DNA of 64,000 bases from Thermopolyspora sp044507605 (GCA_044507605.1 JBIQJI010000002.1:124001-188000), one strand, 5' to 3'. Shown: positions 25,719-35,103, counted from the first letter of the stretch. Numbers and translations: made by a program. The notes: generated from the sequence alone by a model not told the origin.

Positions 25719-26932
25719 GCCAGTGCACGCTCCTTCATCAACTGGTTGGCCCGGAAGACCGTCTCGGCCCCCCACAACGAGCTGTTCACCGCCTCGTAGG
25801 CGTAGTTGCGCATCTCGTCCTCGTACCGCTCGATCGCCGTGACCGGCCCGAGCCGCCCGGCCTGCACCTCGGCCAGCCGGTACGACAGCAGCGCGGCGTC
25901 GCGCAGCGCCGTGTTGGCGCCGACCCCGCCGACGGGCGTCGTGGCGTGGATGCAGTCCCCGAGCACGGTGACGTTGTTCGACTGCCATGCCGGGGTCGGC
26001 ACCATCGCCCGGATGGACAGCGCGAAGGTGGACTCGATGTTCGACTGCGCCAGCAGCCTGCGCAGCACGGGGTGCCAGTCCTCGGTCATGTCCGTGGCCA
26101 GCGCGTGCAGCTCGGCCGGCGAGGCGGCGAACAGCGTCTCCTCGGGGACGAGGTGGCACTCCACCGGCGCGACCAGGGTCCATTTGAAGTAGTCGGGGAC
26201 GACTTCCAGTTCGGCGTGCGGGGCGAACTGGGCGACCGCCTCGGCCACCGGCATGCGCGGCTGGAACGCGCCGAGCGCGAGGGTCCGGCGGTTGGGGCCG
26301 AGCACGGGCCGCGACCCTCCGAGCAGTTGCTCGGGGATCCAGCCGAGCGCTTCGTCGTCGAGCGGCATGTGGCCGTAGATGCCGCGCAGCCCGGTGTCGA
26401 GCACCTCCGCCTGGGGCAGCCGCTGGCCGCGCGCCACGGAGTTGATGCCGTCGGCGATGACCAGGATGTCGCCGACGGCCGTGCCGCCGTCGGCGAAGTG
26501 CACCCGCACCTCGTCGTCGATGTGCTCGTAGCCCACCACGCGGTGGCCGAAGTGCACCACGTCGGACAGCCCGGTCAGCAGGATCTGCCGCAACGTGCGC
26601 CGGTTGACGACCATGCTGGCCTTCGCCGGGTTGAGCGGCACGTTGGGCGGCCGGTGCGAGGAGATCTCGTTCAGGTGGTGGTCGTACGACACGCCTCGGG
26701 GCATGTACAGCTTGTTGGACGTGGCCTCGACCAGGTCGTACAGGTCGGCCTGGAGACAGGCGGCGAGGGCGCCCCTGCCGTGTTCGTCGATGCGCAGCCG
26801 GTAGCCCTGCCCGCGCGAATCGGCGTTCTCGTCGCTTTCGTACACCGCGACGCCGATGCCTCGCTTGCGCAGGCCCTGCGCCAGACACAGGCCGCCGACG
26901 CCACCCCCGGCCACAAGTACTCGTAGGCGCAT
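25715..26932 (-). CDS. FAD-dependent aromatic monooxygenase
   Basis: A 405-aa flavoprotein hydroxylase. The FAD Rossmann motif is VLVAGGGVGGLCLA, the DG motif is VIADGINSVAR, and the ribityl-binding GD motif is VLGDCIHATTPVGGVGAN. These match the PgaE/UrdE-like and related group A monooxygenases that hydroxylate or open rings of aromatic polyketides, though this one lacks the long C-terminal thioredoxin-like domain. AAGGGAG precedes the ATG. It is third in a minus-strand operon after the PEP-utilising enzyme and the amidohydrolase. Confidence 0.92.
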   Translation of the reverse strand: MRLRVLVAGGGVGGLCLAQGLRKRGIGVAVYESDENADSRGQGYRLRIDEHGRGALAACLQADLYDLVEATSNKLYMPRGVSYDHHLNEISSHRPPNVPLNPAKASMVVNRRTLRQILLTGLSDVVHFGHRVVGYEHIDDEVRVHFADGGTAVGDILVIADGINSVARGQRLPQAEVLDTGLRGIYGHMPLDDEALGWIPEQLLGGSRPVLGPNRRTLALGAFQPRMPVAEAVAQFAPHAELEVVPDYFKWTLVAPVECHLVPEETLFAASPAELHALATDMTEDWHPVLRRLLAQSNIESTFALSIRAMVPTPAWQSNNVTVLGDCIHATTPVGGVGANTALRDAALLSYRLAEVQAGRLGPVTAIERYEDEMRNYAYEAVNSSLWGAETVFRANQLMKERALA

Positions 26933-26969
26933 GATGGTGCTCCCTTCTGCGGTCAGTTGGTCGTTGCCG

Positions 26970-27938
26970 TCAGCCGGTCGGCGCCGGCCTGGTCGTGGCC
27001 GAGCAGCGCTCGGCGATCGTGGGGAAGAGCCCGAGCGCGTTCTCGCGGTCGATGAGCTCCCGCGCCCCCTCGGTCAGCCCCCATTGGGGCGATTCGTACG
27101 CGCGGACGCATTCGGTCACCACCGGTGCCGGCGCCGCGCACCAGTCGGTGCCGAACACGATGCGGTCCGGGCTCACCGTCCGCAGCAGGCTGGGCAGCGC
27201 CGACGGGCCCGTGAGGGCCAGGTCGAAGTAGAGGCGGCGCAGCCCCGCCACGATCCGGTCGCGAGGCACGTCGAAGAAGGCGTCGGCGAGCCATTCGGCC
27301 CGGGAGGCGGCGTACGGCAGGAAGCCGCCGCCGTGCGACAGCACGAACGTGATGTTCGGGTAGCGGTCGAGCGCCCCGGACAGGATGAGGCTCAGCCCGC
27401 CCCTGGTCGTGTCGAGCAGGAAGTCGGCCAGCACGTACGGCACCGAGGCGGACGCCGCGCCGGGCAGCGCCATCGGATGCACCAGCACCACGGCGCGGCG
27501 GCGGTCCAGCTCGGCGAACAGCGGGTCGTACAGCGGGTCGCCGAGGTAGGCGTCGCCGGCGTGCGGCACCAGCAGGATGCCGTCGGCGCCGAGCTCGTCG
27601 TAGGCGTACGCCAGCTCGGCCAGCGCGTGGTCGACGTGCGGCATCGGCAGCGCCGCCAGCAGGCCGAACCGGTCCCGGTGGTCGGCCACGAACTCGGCGA
27701 CCGCCTCGTTGGCGGCGCGGTTGAACCGGGCCGCCGGCTCGGGCCCGGAGAAGAAGTCGCCCGGGATGGCGTTGGAGACGAGCGCGAAGTCGATGCCGGC
27801 GGTCTCCATCACCTCCTCGGTCTCGCCGAGCGACCACGGGATGGTGAAGGGCGCGCCGGCGTCCCGCATCAGCTGGGCGATCTTGGGGAGGATCGCGTGG
27901 TGGTGGACGTCGATCCTGCGGGGGTGGGGGGAGATCAT
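26970..27938 (-). CDS. Amidohydrolase 2-family metal-dependent hydrolase/decarboxylase
   Basis: A 322-aa TIM-barrel protein of the ACMSD-like amidohydrolase family. Metal-site motifs are visible in order: DVHHH at the N-terminus, VLVHPMALPG, FVLSHGGGFLPY and IVFGTDW with the catalytic Asp. Family members are mostly non-oxidative decarboxylases or hydrolases. In this cluster it could remove the terminal carboxylate of the polyketide or cleave a ring. ATG at 27938 follows AAGGAG; the much longer open frame upstream is out of frame with the PEP-utilising gene and is not coding. Confidence 0.88.
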   Translation of the reverse strand: MISPHPRRIDVHHHAILPKIAQLMRDAGAPFTIPWSLGETEEVMETAGIDFALVSNAIPGDFFSGPEPAARFNRAANEAVAEFVADHRDRFGLLAALPMPHVDHALAELAYAYDELGADGILLVPHAGDAYLGDPLYDPLFAELDRRRAVVLVHPMALPGAASASVPYVLADFLLDTTRGGLSLILSGALDRYPNITFVLSHGGGFLPYAASRAEWLADAFFDVPRDRIVAGLRRLYFDLALTGPSALPSLLRTVSPDRIVFGTDWCAAPAPVVTECVRAYESPQWGLTEGARELIDRENALGLFPTIAERCSATTRPAPTG

Positions 27939-27964
27939 CGCTTCGGCTCCTTGGCAGCCAGGGC

Positions 27965-30358
27965 TCACTGATCGGCCGCGGGGCGCACCACGCCCGCCGT
28001 GCCGTCCACGACGAGGATCTGATCGTCGTGGAAGACGCTGGTAGCTGTGCCGGTGGCGACCACCGCGGGCACGCCGTACTCCCGGGCGATGATCGCCGGG
28101 TGGGAGAGCAGGCTGCCGCGGTCGGTGACCAGGGCGCCCACCGACGGGAAGAGCATGGCCCACTGGGCGGTGGTCTCCGGGCAGACCAGCACGTCGCCGG
28201 CGCGCAGCTTGCCGAACTCGGCGATGCCGGTGATGACGCGGGCCGGCCCGGTGTAGCGTCCGGCCGAGGCCGCGACGCCCTGCAGCGCGCCGCCTTCGGC
28301 CGTGCCCGGCCGGGCGCCGCCGAGCATCCGCATCGACCACTCGGCGATCTGCATCACCGCCATGGCCGCCGGGCTGGGCGGGGTCATGCCGGGCTCCGGG
28401 GTGATCGGCTGGGGCGGCTCGCCATAGTACGGCGGGCCGGGGTGGGCCAGCGCCCAGGCGTGCTCGCCGCGGCGGCGCCGGATCAGGTCGGGCGACGGCG
28501 CGTGGCCCGCCAGCGCCTCCAGCGCCTCGTCGAACTCCAGGAAGAACACCTCGCCGGCGTCGGCGATCCTGCCCGCGGCGGCGAGGCGGGCGCCCAGCTC
28601 CAGCACGGCCTCCCGGACCAGCGCCCAGATCGAGACGGCGTAGAAGACCTTCTCGTCCCTGATCGGGGTGCTGAGGTCGCTGCCGGCCAGCGCCTTGTCG
28701 AACCGCTCCAGGTCGGCCGGCTCCCGGCCGGCCAGCTCGGTGCGCGCCGCCTGCACGGCGGCGTCGCGGCGCTCGGCGAGCCGTGCGCGTTCGGCGGCCA
28801 GGTCGTACGGGGCGTCGAGCTGGGCCTTGATGAGGTTGCGGATGATCTCGGGACGCTCGGCGAGCGTGGGCTCGGTGAGGGTGAAGCCGACGGTGCGGCG
28901 GCCGTAGGAGTGGACGTAGGCGTCGAAGGCGGCGGTGAACTCCGGGTCGGTGGGCGCCTCTCCGGCCTCCAGCGCCGCGCGCACCTCGGGGCGGGACGCG
29001 GCGAGCCGGGCCAGGTCGCCGATGCCGGCGGTCGCCGGGACGTGGTCGCCGGTGAGCCCGCCGCGCAGCCGCAGGGTGCGCGCGGGGTCCCAGCCGAGCA
29101 GTTCGGCGCAGGCGACGCCGAGGCGGCCGAGCAGCACGATGGCGGCGCCGGTCAACCGGAAGTACCGCTCGTGCATGTCGGTGAAGACCTCGTGGACCTC
29201 GCGCAGATGCCCGGCGAGCTCCTCGTCGCTCAGCCCGGCGAGGTCGACCTCGCGCAGCTCGGCCGTGCGGGCCGCGATCTCGGGCCGCCACTCGGTGTTC
29301 CACCGTTCGATCAGCCGCTCCGGCTCACCGTCGGCCACCTTCACGGCGATCCGTTCCAGCCGCTCCACCAGCGCGGCGGCGGTGTCGGGGGTGTTGGTCA
29401 CGTACGGCCAGCCGCCGATGATGCTCACCTTCGGCTCGGCGCCGGTGGTGAAGGCGAAGACGTGCGGGCTGGCGGACGACAGCACCGGGATGTAGATCGA
29501 CCGTTCCATCGGCACCCACGGCCGGTCGGTGTTGCGGTCGGGCGTGGAGAACCCTGGCGGCACCTCCACCGGGATCTCGACGTGCGGCACCAGGTCGGCG
29601 GGCAGGCCGGTGATGGGGCGGGCCTGGAGCAGATAGACCACTCCGTCGCAGATCGCCCATTCGATGTCCTGGGGGGTCCCGAAATGCCCGGCCACGGAGC
29701 GGGCGAGCGCGGCGATCTCGCGGGCCTGCTCGGCGTCGATCGCCTCCTCGGCGCCCGAGGTGCGGCGCGCGTCGCCGTCGCGGACGCTCCATTCGTCGGC
29801 GGTCGCCTCACCGGCCATGAGCCGCTCGCCCAGCCCGCGCACCGCGCTGATCACGACCTCGCCGGGATCGGCGGTGAGCGGGTTGGCGCTGAAGGCGACA
29901 CCGGCGGCCTCGGCCGGCACCATGGCCTGCACGAGCACGGCCACCTTCCCCGGCGGGGCGTCCCCCCGATAGGCGGCGACCCGTTCGGAGAAGCCGGACT
30001 CCCAGCAGGTGCGCACCGCGTCCAGCACGGCGTCGACGCCCCGCACGTCCAGCAGCGACTCGTACTGCCCGGCGTACGACATGCCTTCGAGATCCTCGGC
30101 GATACCGGACGACCGCACCGCCACGGGGACGTCGCCGAGGCCGGCCAGCGCGTCGCGCAGCTCGGCGCGCAGCCCGGCCGTGTCGGCACCGGCCCGGAAC
30201 AGCTCGTCCAGCCCTTCGGCGTCGACCGCCCACCCGTCCGGGACGGTGAATCCGGCCGCCTGCAGCTCACCGAGCATGGCGGCCTTGCGGCCGACCCGCG
30301 GCGCGTCGCTCAGCCGGATGCCGGACAACGCCCGCGTGTATCTCACCGCGTCTCTCAC
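27965..30358 (-). CDS. PEP-utilising/PPDK-type enzyme (PEP synthase or PigC/RedH-like)
   Basis: A 797-aa protein with an N-terminal ATP-grasp domain of the pyruvate phosphate dikinase type (GRKAAMLGEL, VAVRSSGIAEDLEGMSYAGQ, QDIEWAI) and a C-terminal swivelling domain with the phospho-His motif GSLLSHPAIIAREYGVPAVV near residue 754. The PEP/pyruvate barrel of true PPDKs is absent; a helical middle region takes its place. This layout fits rifampin phosphotransferases and the prodigiosin-condensing enzymes PigC/RedH. GTG at 30358 has GGAGGAG eight bases upstream. It heads the operon leading to the exporter. It may phosphorylate a substrate, giving resistance, or drive an ATP-dependent condensation. 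Confidence 0.85.
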   Translation of the reverse strand: MRDAVRYTRALSGIRLSDAPRVGRKAAMLGELQAAGFTVPDGWAVDAEGLDELFRAGADTAGLRAELRDALAGLGDVPVAVRSSGIAEDLEGMSYAGQYESLLDVRGVDAVLDAVRTCWESGFSERVAAYRGDAPPGKVAVLVQAMVPAEAAGVAFSANPLTADPGEVVISAVRGLGERLMAGEATADEWSVRDGDARRTSGAEEAIDAEQAREIAALARSVAGHFGTPQDIEWAICDGVVYLLQARPITGLPADLVPHVEIPVEVPPGFSTPDRNTDRPWVPMERSIYIPVLSSASPHVFAFTTGAEPKVSIIGGWPYVTNTPDTAAALVERLERIAVKVADGEPERLIERWNTEWRPEIAARTAELREVDLAGLSDEELAGHLREVHEVFTDMHERYFRLTGAAIVLLGRLGVACAELLGWDPARTLRLRGGLTGDHVPATAGIGDLARLAASRPEVRAALEAGEAPTDPEFTAAFDAYVHSYGRRTVGFTLTEPTLAERPEIIRNLIKAQLDAPYDLAAERARLAERRDAAVQAARTELAGREPADLERFDKALAGSDLSTPIRDEKVFYAVSIWALVREAVLELGARLAAAGRIADAGEVFFLEFDEALEALAGHAPSPDLIRRRRGEHAWALAHPGPPYYGEPPQPITPEPGMTPPSPAAMAVMQIAEWSMRMLGGARPGTAEGGALQGVAASAGRYTGPARVITGIAEFGKLRAGDVLVCPETTAQWAMLFPSVGALVTDRGSLLSHPAIIAREYGVPAVVATGTATSVFHDDQILVVDGTAGVVRPAADQ

Positions 30359-30429
30359 GTCAGCGACTCCTCCCAAATCGTGCCGTCCCGAAGGACGGCG
30401 GTCGGCCCCAAGCCCACCCGATCGCGCTG

Positions 30430-30447
30430 CCGCCACGCTCGTGGCGG
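30430..30447 (-). terminator. Short hairpin downstream of the ferredoxin gene
   Basis: CCGCCAC and GTGGCGG pair around a 4-base loop. A second stem, GCCGTCC/GGACGGC, lies at 30382-30399. Both sit between the ferredoxin stop and the PEP-utilising gene and may end the upstream operon. Confidence 0.4.
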
Positions 30448-30457
30448 ACTGGAGAAC

Positions 30458-30475
30458 GCATCGGGAATCGCTCGA
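30458..30475 (-). promoter_or_regulatory. Putative SARP box (TCGAGCG-ATTC-CCGATGC)
   Basis: On the minus strand a consensus TCGAGCG is followed 11 bp later by CCGATGC, about 100 bases before the GTG of the PEP-utilising gene. The ATTC spacer equals that of the box at 6795. Confidence 0.5.
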
Positions 30476-30478
30476 GGA

Positions 30479-30676
30479 TCACTCGGGAACCAGCGTGATG
30501 GCTCCCACCGGGCAGCTCTTCACGGCCCGGCGCACGCCGTCCAGCAGCGCCTCGCCGGGCTCTTTGTCGATCAGCACGACGTAGCCTTCGTCTTCGTCCT
30601 GGTCGAACACCGCGGGCTGCAACGCCACGCACTGTCCCGACCCGATGCACCGTTCCTGATCGACGCGCACCCGCAT
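30479..30676 (-). CDS. 3Fe-4S ferredoxin
   Basis: A 65-aa ferredoxin of the kind that feeds electrons to actinomycete P450s. The cluster ligands are Cys in CIGSGQC, with the second usual Cys replaced (giving a 3Fe-4S rather than 4Fe-4S centre), and the distal CPVGAI. The acidic face DQDEDEGY is typical for docking to P450s. AAAGGAG precedes the ATG. It follows a P450 gene by 28 bases at the end of an operon. It could also serve the iron-sulfur 3-dehydratase at 35104. No ferredoxin reductase is encoded here. Confidence 0.93.
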   Translation of the reverse strand: MRVRVDQERCIGSGQCVALQPAVFDQDEDEGYVVLIDKEPGEALLDGVRRAVKSCPVGAITLVPE

Positions 30677-30704
30677 GTCCTGCTCCTTTCGATCCGATGC
30701 GCTC

Positions 30705-31961
30705 TCACCACGTCACGGGCAGCCGGTGCACGCCGAACAGGTTCGCCTCGTACTTGAACGGGATCTCCTCGAGCGGCACGGCCAGCCGGAGCGTGGGGAA
30801 TCTGGCCAGCAGCGTGGTGAAGACGATGTCGAGTTCGAGCCGGGCCAGGTTGGCGCCCAGGCACTGGTGCGGCCCGTGGCCGAAGGCCAGGTGGTGCCGT
30901 TCGGTGCGGTGCGGATCGAACCGGTCCGGGTCGCGGAACGCCGCCGGGTCGCGGTCCGCCGAGGCCGCCAGCGGGATCACGCCCTCGCCCGCCTTGATGA
31001 CCACGCCGTCGAGCTCGATGTCGGCCAGCGCGGTGCGGCACGTCGCCAGCTCGGCGATGGTCAGGTAGCGCAGCAGCTCCTCGATGACCTTGGGCATCAG
31101 GGCGGGGTCGGCGCGCAGCTCGGCGATCACCTCAGGGTGCCGCAGCAGCGTCACGGTGCCCAGCGCGATCATGTTGGCGGTGGTCTCGTACCCGGCGAAC
31201 AGCAGCAGCACCGCGATGACGACCAGCTCGTGCCGCTTGAGCCGCCCCGATCGCACGAAGCCGTCGGCCACCCGGCCGATCAGATCGGGGGTGGGCCGCT
31301 CGCACTTGGCCGTGACCAGCTTCCTGATGTACGCCGTGAGCTCGGTGAAGACGGCGGCGCCGCGTTCGGGGTCGCCCGTGCCGGTCATCACGGCGCTGGT
31401 GAGCCCCTCGAAGTAGGCGTACTCCTCGTCGGGGACGCCCAGCAGCCGGCCGATGGCCAGGGTGGGCACCGGCAGCGCCAGCGCGGTCACCAGATCGGCC
31501 GGGCGGGGCCCGGCGGCCATGCGGTCCAGGCAGTCGTCGACGCTGCGCTGGATGGCGGGGCGCAGCTCCTTGATGCGTTTCGCCGTGAACTCGGGAATGA
31601 ACATCCGCCGGTGCGGGCCGTGCTCGGGCGGGTCCATGCCGACGAAGACGCGGACGTGGCGCAGGTACTCCGCGTCCTGGGTGAGGAACGGGTAGCCGGG
31701 GCGGCTCCGGTCGGAGCTGATGCGCGGATCGGTCAGCAGGGCGCGCACGTCGGCGTACCGGGACACGATCCACGCGGTCTGCCCGTTGGCCAGCCGCACC
31801 TTGGTGGCCGGCGCCTCCTCGCGCAGCCGGGCGTACTGCGGCGGCGGATGGAAGGGGCAGGTGCGCCGCATCGGGAACGCCGGCAGGTCCGGCGCCTCAT
31901 CGTGCGGCACGTCGTCCGGCAGCAGGTCGTGGTCGATCACGTCGTCTCGCGTCTCGGTCAT
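30705..31961 (-). CDS. Cytochrome P450
   Basis: A 418-aa P450 with FAGYETT in the I-helix, ExxR in EELLRY, DPDRFD and the heme loop FGHGPHQCLG. The N-terminus has CPFHPP, common in CYP105/107-type enzymes. ATG at 31961 overlaps the stop of the SARP gene (ATGA), so the two are translationally coupled. The far longer open frame in this phase upstream is antisense noise over the SARP gene. It is divergent in sequence from the P450 pair at 16-18 kb and probably acts at another position. The adjacent ferredoxin is its likely partner. Confidence 0.94.
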   Translation of the reverse strand: MTETRDDVIDHDLLPDDVPHDEAPDLPAFPMRRTCPFHPPPQYARLREEAPATKVRLANGQTAWIVSRYADVRALLTDPRISSDRSRPGYPFLTQDAEYLRHVRVFVGMDPPEHGPHRRMFIPEFTAKRIKELRPAIQRSVDDCLDRMAAGPRPADLVTALALPVPTLAIGRLLGVPDEEYAYFEGLTSAVMTGTGDPERGAAVFTELTAYIRKLVTAKCERPTPDLIGRVADGFVRSGRLKRHELVVIAVLLLFAGYETTANMIALGTVTLLRHPEVIAELRADPALMPKVIEELLRYLTIAELATCRTALADIELDGVVIKAGEGVIPLAASADRDPAAFRDPDRFDPHRTERHHLAFGHGPHQCLGANLARLELDIVFTTLLARFPTLRLAVPLEEIPFKYEANLFGVHRLPVTW

Positions 31962-33811
31962 GGCGCGGCTCCCAGCTGGCTGAGCACGTACGGGTAGACC
32001 AGGCCGGGCGGCTCGAACACGGTCTCGCCCGCCACCTCGTCCTCGGTGGGCCGGAGGAAACGGTGCTCGGCGAGGTTCTCGATGAGGGCCTCGGCCGTGG
32101 CCAGGTCGGTGCCGAGGATCCGCGTGGCCTGGCCGGCGGTCACGGTGGCCGCGCCGTGCTTCGCGAACATCCGCAGCGTCTCCTGCGCCTCGGGATCCAG
32201 GCGCTGGAAGCCGGCCGCCAGCCGGGCGGCGACGTCGAACTCGCCGAAGCGCAGCTCGCCCAGCAGCCGGCCGCCGCCGGACAGCCGGTCGGCGAGCTTG
32301 CGCAGCGGATACCTGGGGCTGGTGCTGAGCTTGGCGCCGACGGTCCTGATGGCCAGCGGCAGCCGCCCGCACAGCTGGACGATCTGCCTGGCGGCCTCCG
32401 GCTCGGCCTCGATGCGGGCCTCGCCGATCAGCGCGCCCAGCAGCCGCACGCACTCCTCGACGGAGGGCGTGTCCAGTTCGACGTGCCGCGCCCCCGCCAG
32501 CGACGACAGGCCCGAGCATCCGGTGACCAGGACGGCGCAGGTGCCGCCGCCCGGCAGCAGCGGCCTGACCTGGGCGGCCGAGACGGCCTCGTCGAGCAGC
32601 ATGAGCAGGCGGCACTCGGCGGTGCGGCTGCGGAACAGCTGAGTGCGTTCGTCCTGGGTGGCCGGCAGCCGCGCCTCCTCGACGCCGATGGCGCGCAGGA
32701 AGCCGCCGAGCACGTCGAAGGGGTCCTTGGGTTCGGCGGCCAGCCCGCCCAGGTCGGCGTAGAACTGGCCGTCGGGGAATTGCGACCGCACCAGGTGGGC
32801 GACGCGGACCGCGAGCGTGGTCTTGCCGACACCGGCCGGCCCGGCGATCGTGACGAGCCGTAGCGCGGTGCCTCCCGACTCGCCGGTGAGCAGCCCGGTG
32901 ACCTCCCGCACGGGCCCGTCGCGGCCGACGAAGTCGGCGATGTCGGGCGGCAGGTGGGCGGGCGGGGCGAACGTGGCCACCGGGGCCGGGGCCGGGGGCG
33001 GGGGCGGCGCCGGACGGCTCTCCGGGAGCTCCCGCGGGGCGGCATCGGTGGCCGACGACGACATGTCGGCGTCCAGCAGCTCCCGCTGCAGCTCGCGCAG
33101 CCCGCTCGACGGTTCGATGCCGAGCTCCTCGCGCAGGTTGCGGCGCAGCGTCTGATAGACCTCCAGGGCCTCCGAGCGCCGCCCCGAACGGTGCAGGCTG
33201 ATCATCAGCTTGGCGTGGAAGCCCTCGTGGTAGGGGTGCTCCGCGATGAGCAGCTTGAGGTCGGAGATGAGCTCGCGGTGCTGGCGGAGCCGCAGCCGGG
33301 TGTCGACCCGCAGCTCCAGCGCCTGCAGCACGCTCTCCGCCGTCTGGGTGATCAGGGCGCCGAGCACCGGCCCGGGGTCCACGTCGGACAGCGGGGTGGT
33401 GGAGCACATCTCCAGTGCCCGGTTCAGCAGCTCCAGCGCCTCCTCGACGCCGTCCGCCGCGAGCCGTTCCCTGGCCGACTCCACCAGCCGGTCGAAGACG
33501 TCTTTGTCCAGAGCATCGTGTTCCAGGTGCAGAACGTAACCGAGCGGCTTGGTCTCGAGCACGTTCTGGCAGGAGCCGTTCTGCGCCGCGGCCAGTGTGC
33601 GGCGCAGCTGGTACACGTAGGTCTGCAGTGTGGCCAGTGCGCTGACCGGCGGGTTCGTGCCCCACAGTTCCTCGATGAGGGTGCCCGTGGTGACGACACG
33701 GTCGTGCCGGAGCGCGAGGAGGGCCAGCACGCAACGCAGCTTGGGGGCGCTCGGTGTCACGGCCTTCCCGTTGAAGGTCGCGTTGAGCGTGCCCAGCACC
33801 GAGACCCTCAT
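31958..33811 (-). CDS. SARP-family transcriptional activator with NB-ARC-like ATPase domain
   Basis: A 617-aa AfsR-type regulator. It has an OmpR-like winged helix (MRVSVLGTL, LIEELWG, TLQTYVYQLRR), then the bacterial transcriptional activation domain ending near ELGIEPSSGLRELQ. A Pro-rich hinge leads into an ATPase with Walker A GPAGVGKTTLA near residue 330. The long tetratricopeptide tail of AfsR is missing. It likely binds the TCGAGCG-like direct repeats found before most operons here and switches the cluster on. Start and stop overlap both neighbours, so it is made together with the aminotransferase and P450, an arrangement that allows positive feedback. Confidence 0.93.
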   Translation of the reverse strand: MRVSVLGTLNATFNGKAVTPSAPKLRCVLALLALRHDRVVTTGTLIEELWGTNPPVSALATLQTYVYQLRRTLAAAQNGSCQNVLETKPLGYVLHLEHDALDKDVFDRLVESARERLAADGVEEALELLNRALEMCSTTPLSDVDPGPVLGALITQTAESVLQALELRVDTRLRLRQHRELISDLKLLIAEHPYHEGFHAKLMISLHRSGRRSEALEVYQTLRRNLREELGIEPSSGLRELQRELLDADMSSSATDAAPRELPESRPAPPPPPAPAPVATFAPPAHLPPDIADFVGRDGPVREVTGLLTGESGGTALRLVTIAGPAGVGKTTLAVRVAHLVRSQFPDGQFYADLGGLAAEPKDPFDVLGGFLRAIGVEEARLPATQDERTQLFRSRTAECRLLMLLDEAVSAAQVRPLLPGGGTCAVLVTGCSGLSSLAGARHVELDTPSVEECVRLLGALIGEARIEAEPEAARQIVQLCGRLPLAIRTVGAKLSTSPRYPLRKLADRLSGGGRLLGELRFGEFDVAARLAAGFQRLDPEAQETLRMFAKHGAATVTAGQATRILGTDLATAEALIENLAEHRFLRPTEDEVAGETVFEPPGLVYPYVLSQLGAAP

Positions 33812-35028
33812 GGGCCACCGGTCCGATCGGACGACAGCGCCGACAGGCAGGTGGGGGCCCGCTCGGCGATCGCGGCGCTGTTGGTCACGATGATCCTGAT
33901 GATCTGGCAGATCTCGGCCACCTCCCGCTCCCCGACACCCGTGCCGGTCGGCAGGGCGAGCACCTTGGCGGACAGCTCCTCCGCCCGGGGCAACTCGGCC
34001 GAGCCCCGGTAGGGGGTCATCTCATGGCAGCCCGGGTGGAAGTAGCGGCGGGCCAGCACGTTCTCCTGGTGCAGCATGCTCAGCAGCGAGTCGCGGCTGA
34101 GCCCGGCGGCCTCCTCGTCGATCTCCAAGATGACGTACTGGTAGTTGTTGCGTTCTTCTTCGTCGAACGGCAGCAGCCGCACCCCGGGGATGCCGGCGAG
34201 GCCCTCCTGGTAGAGGCGGTAGTTGGCCAGGTTGCGGAGCACGAACCGCTCGATGCCGTCGATCGAGGTCAGCCCCATGGCCGCGGCGGGTTCGCTCATC
34301 TTGGCGTTGGTGCCGACGTACCCGACCAGGTCCTCGCCGGTGATGCCGAAGTTGCGCATGCTGGCCGCCCGGGCGGCCATCCCGTCGTCGTTGGTGACGA
34401 TGGCGCCGCCTTCGAAGGCGTTGACGAACTTCGTCGAGTGGAAACTGAAGACCTCGGCCAGCCCGCCGCCGCCGATCGGGCGCCCCCGGTAGGTGCAGGC
34501 GAAGGCGTGCGCGGCGTCGAACAGCAGCGCCAGGCCGTATCGGTGGGCCAGCTGCTCCAGCCGGTCCACCGGCGCCGCGCGGCCCCACAGGTGCACCGCG
34601 AGGATGGCGCTGGTGCGCGGGCCGATCACCGACTCGGCGTGGGCGACGTCGATCTGGCCGGTGTGCGGGTCGACGTCACAGAACACCGGGGTCAGGCCGA
34701 GCCACGCCACGACGTGCGCGGTGGCCGCGAAGGTCAGCGAGGGCACGATGACCTCGCCGGTCAGCCGGGCCGCCTTGATGGCGATCTGCAGCGCCGCGGT
34801 GGCGTTGCAGGTGGCCACCGCGTGCCGGGTGCCGGCGATCTCCGCGACCCGCCGCTCGAACTCCTGCACCAGTGGCCCGTCGTTGGACAGCCGGCCCCGC
34901 TCGAAGGCGGCGTCCAGGCGAGCGTAGAACACTCCTCGGTCGCCGACGTTGGGCGCGCCAACCCGCAGCGGGGTGACAAAGGCCGGCGTTCCGCCAAATC
35001 CTGCCAGATCCTCCAACATGCGCTTCAC
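33808..35028 (-). CDS. DegT/DnrJ/EryC1/StrS-family sugar aminotransferase
   Basis: A 406-aa PLP enzyme. The PLP-ring Asp lies in LLFDAAHAF, and the Schiff-base Lys is in FHSTKFVNAFEGG. The family substrate loop GTNAKMSEPAAAMGL is present. It transfers an amino group to a keto carbon of an NDP-deoxysugar. No 3,4-ketoisomerase gene was found. It may therefore act at C4, or at C3 of a 3-keto intermediate made by the 2,3-dehydratase. A SARP-like box lies 51 bases upstream, and the 3' end overlaps the SARP gene. Confidence 0.92.
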   Translation of the reverse strand: MKRMLEDLAGFGGTPAFVTPLRVGAPNVGDRGVFYARLDAAFERGRLSNDGPLVQEFERRVAEIAGTRHAVATCNATAALQIAIKAARLTGEVIVPSLTFAATAHVVAWLGLTPVFCDVDPHTGQIDVAHAESVIGPRTSAILAVHLWGRAAPVDRLEQLAHRYGLALLFDAAHAFACTYRGRPIGGGGLAEVFSFHSTKFVNAFEGGAIVTNDDGMAARAASMRNFGITGEDLVGYVGTNAKMSEPAAAMGLTSIDGIERFVLRNLANYRLYQEGLAGIPGVRLLPFDEEERNNYQYVILEIDEEAAGLSRDSLLSMLHQENVLARRYFHPGCHEMTPYRGSAELPRAEELSAKVLALPTGTGVGEREVAEICQIIRIIVTNSAAIAERAPTCLSALSSDRTGGP

Positions 35029-35079
35029 GAACCACCGCCAGCATTCCTAGATCTTGCGTTTTCTCATGGTCGGGGAAGC

Positions 35080-35097
35080 CGCTAGAGCCGTACTCGA
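35080..35097 (-). promoter_or_regulatory. Putative SARP box (TCGAGTA-CGGC-TCTAGCG)
   Basis: Minus-strand heptamers, 11 bp apart, lie 51 bases before the aminotransferase ATG, nearly the same distance as the box before the polyketide operon. The site controls the operon that contains the SARP gene itself. Confidence 0.5.
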
Positions 35098-35103
35098 AAC
35101 GGC

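Noticed and set aside
31962..33818. N-terminal extension of the P450 at 30705 to about 1037 codons
   Set aside because: The extension is an out-of-frame reading of the SARP gene; P450 similarity begins at the ATG at 31961.
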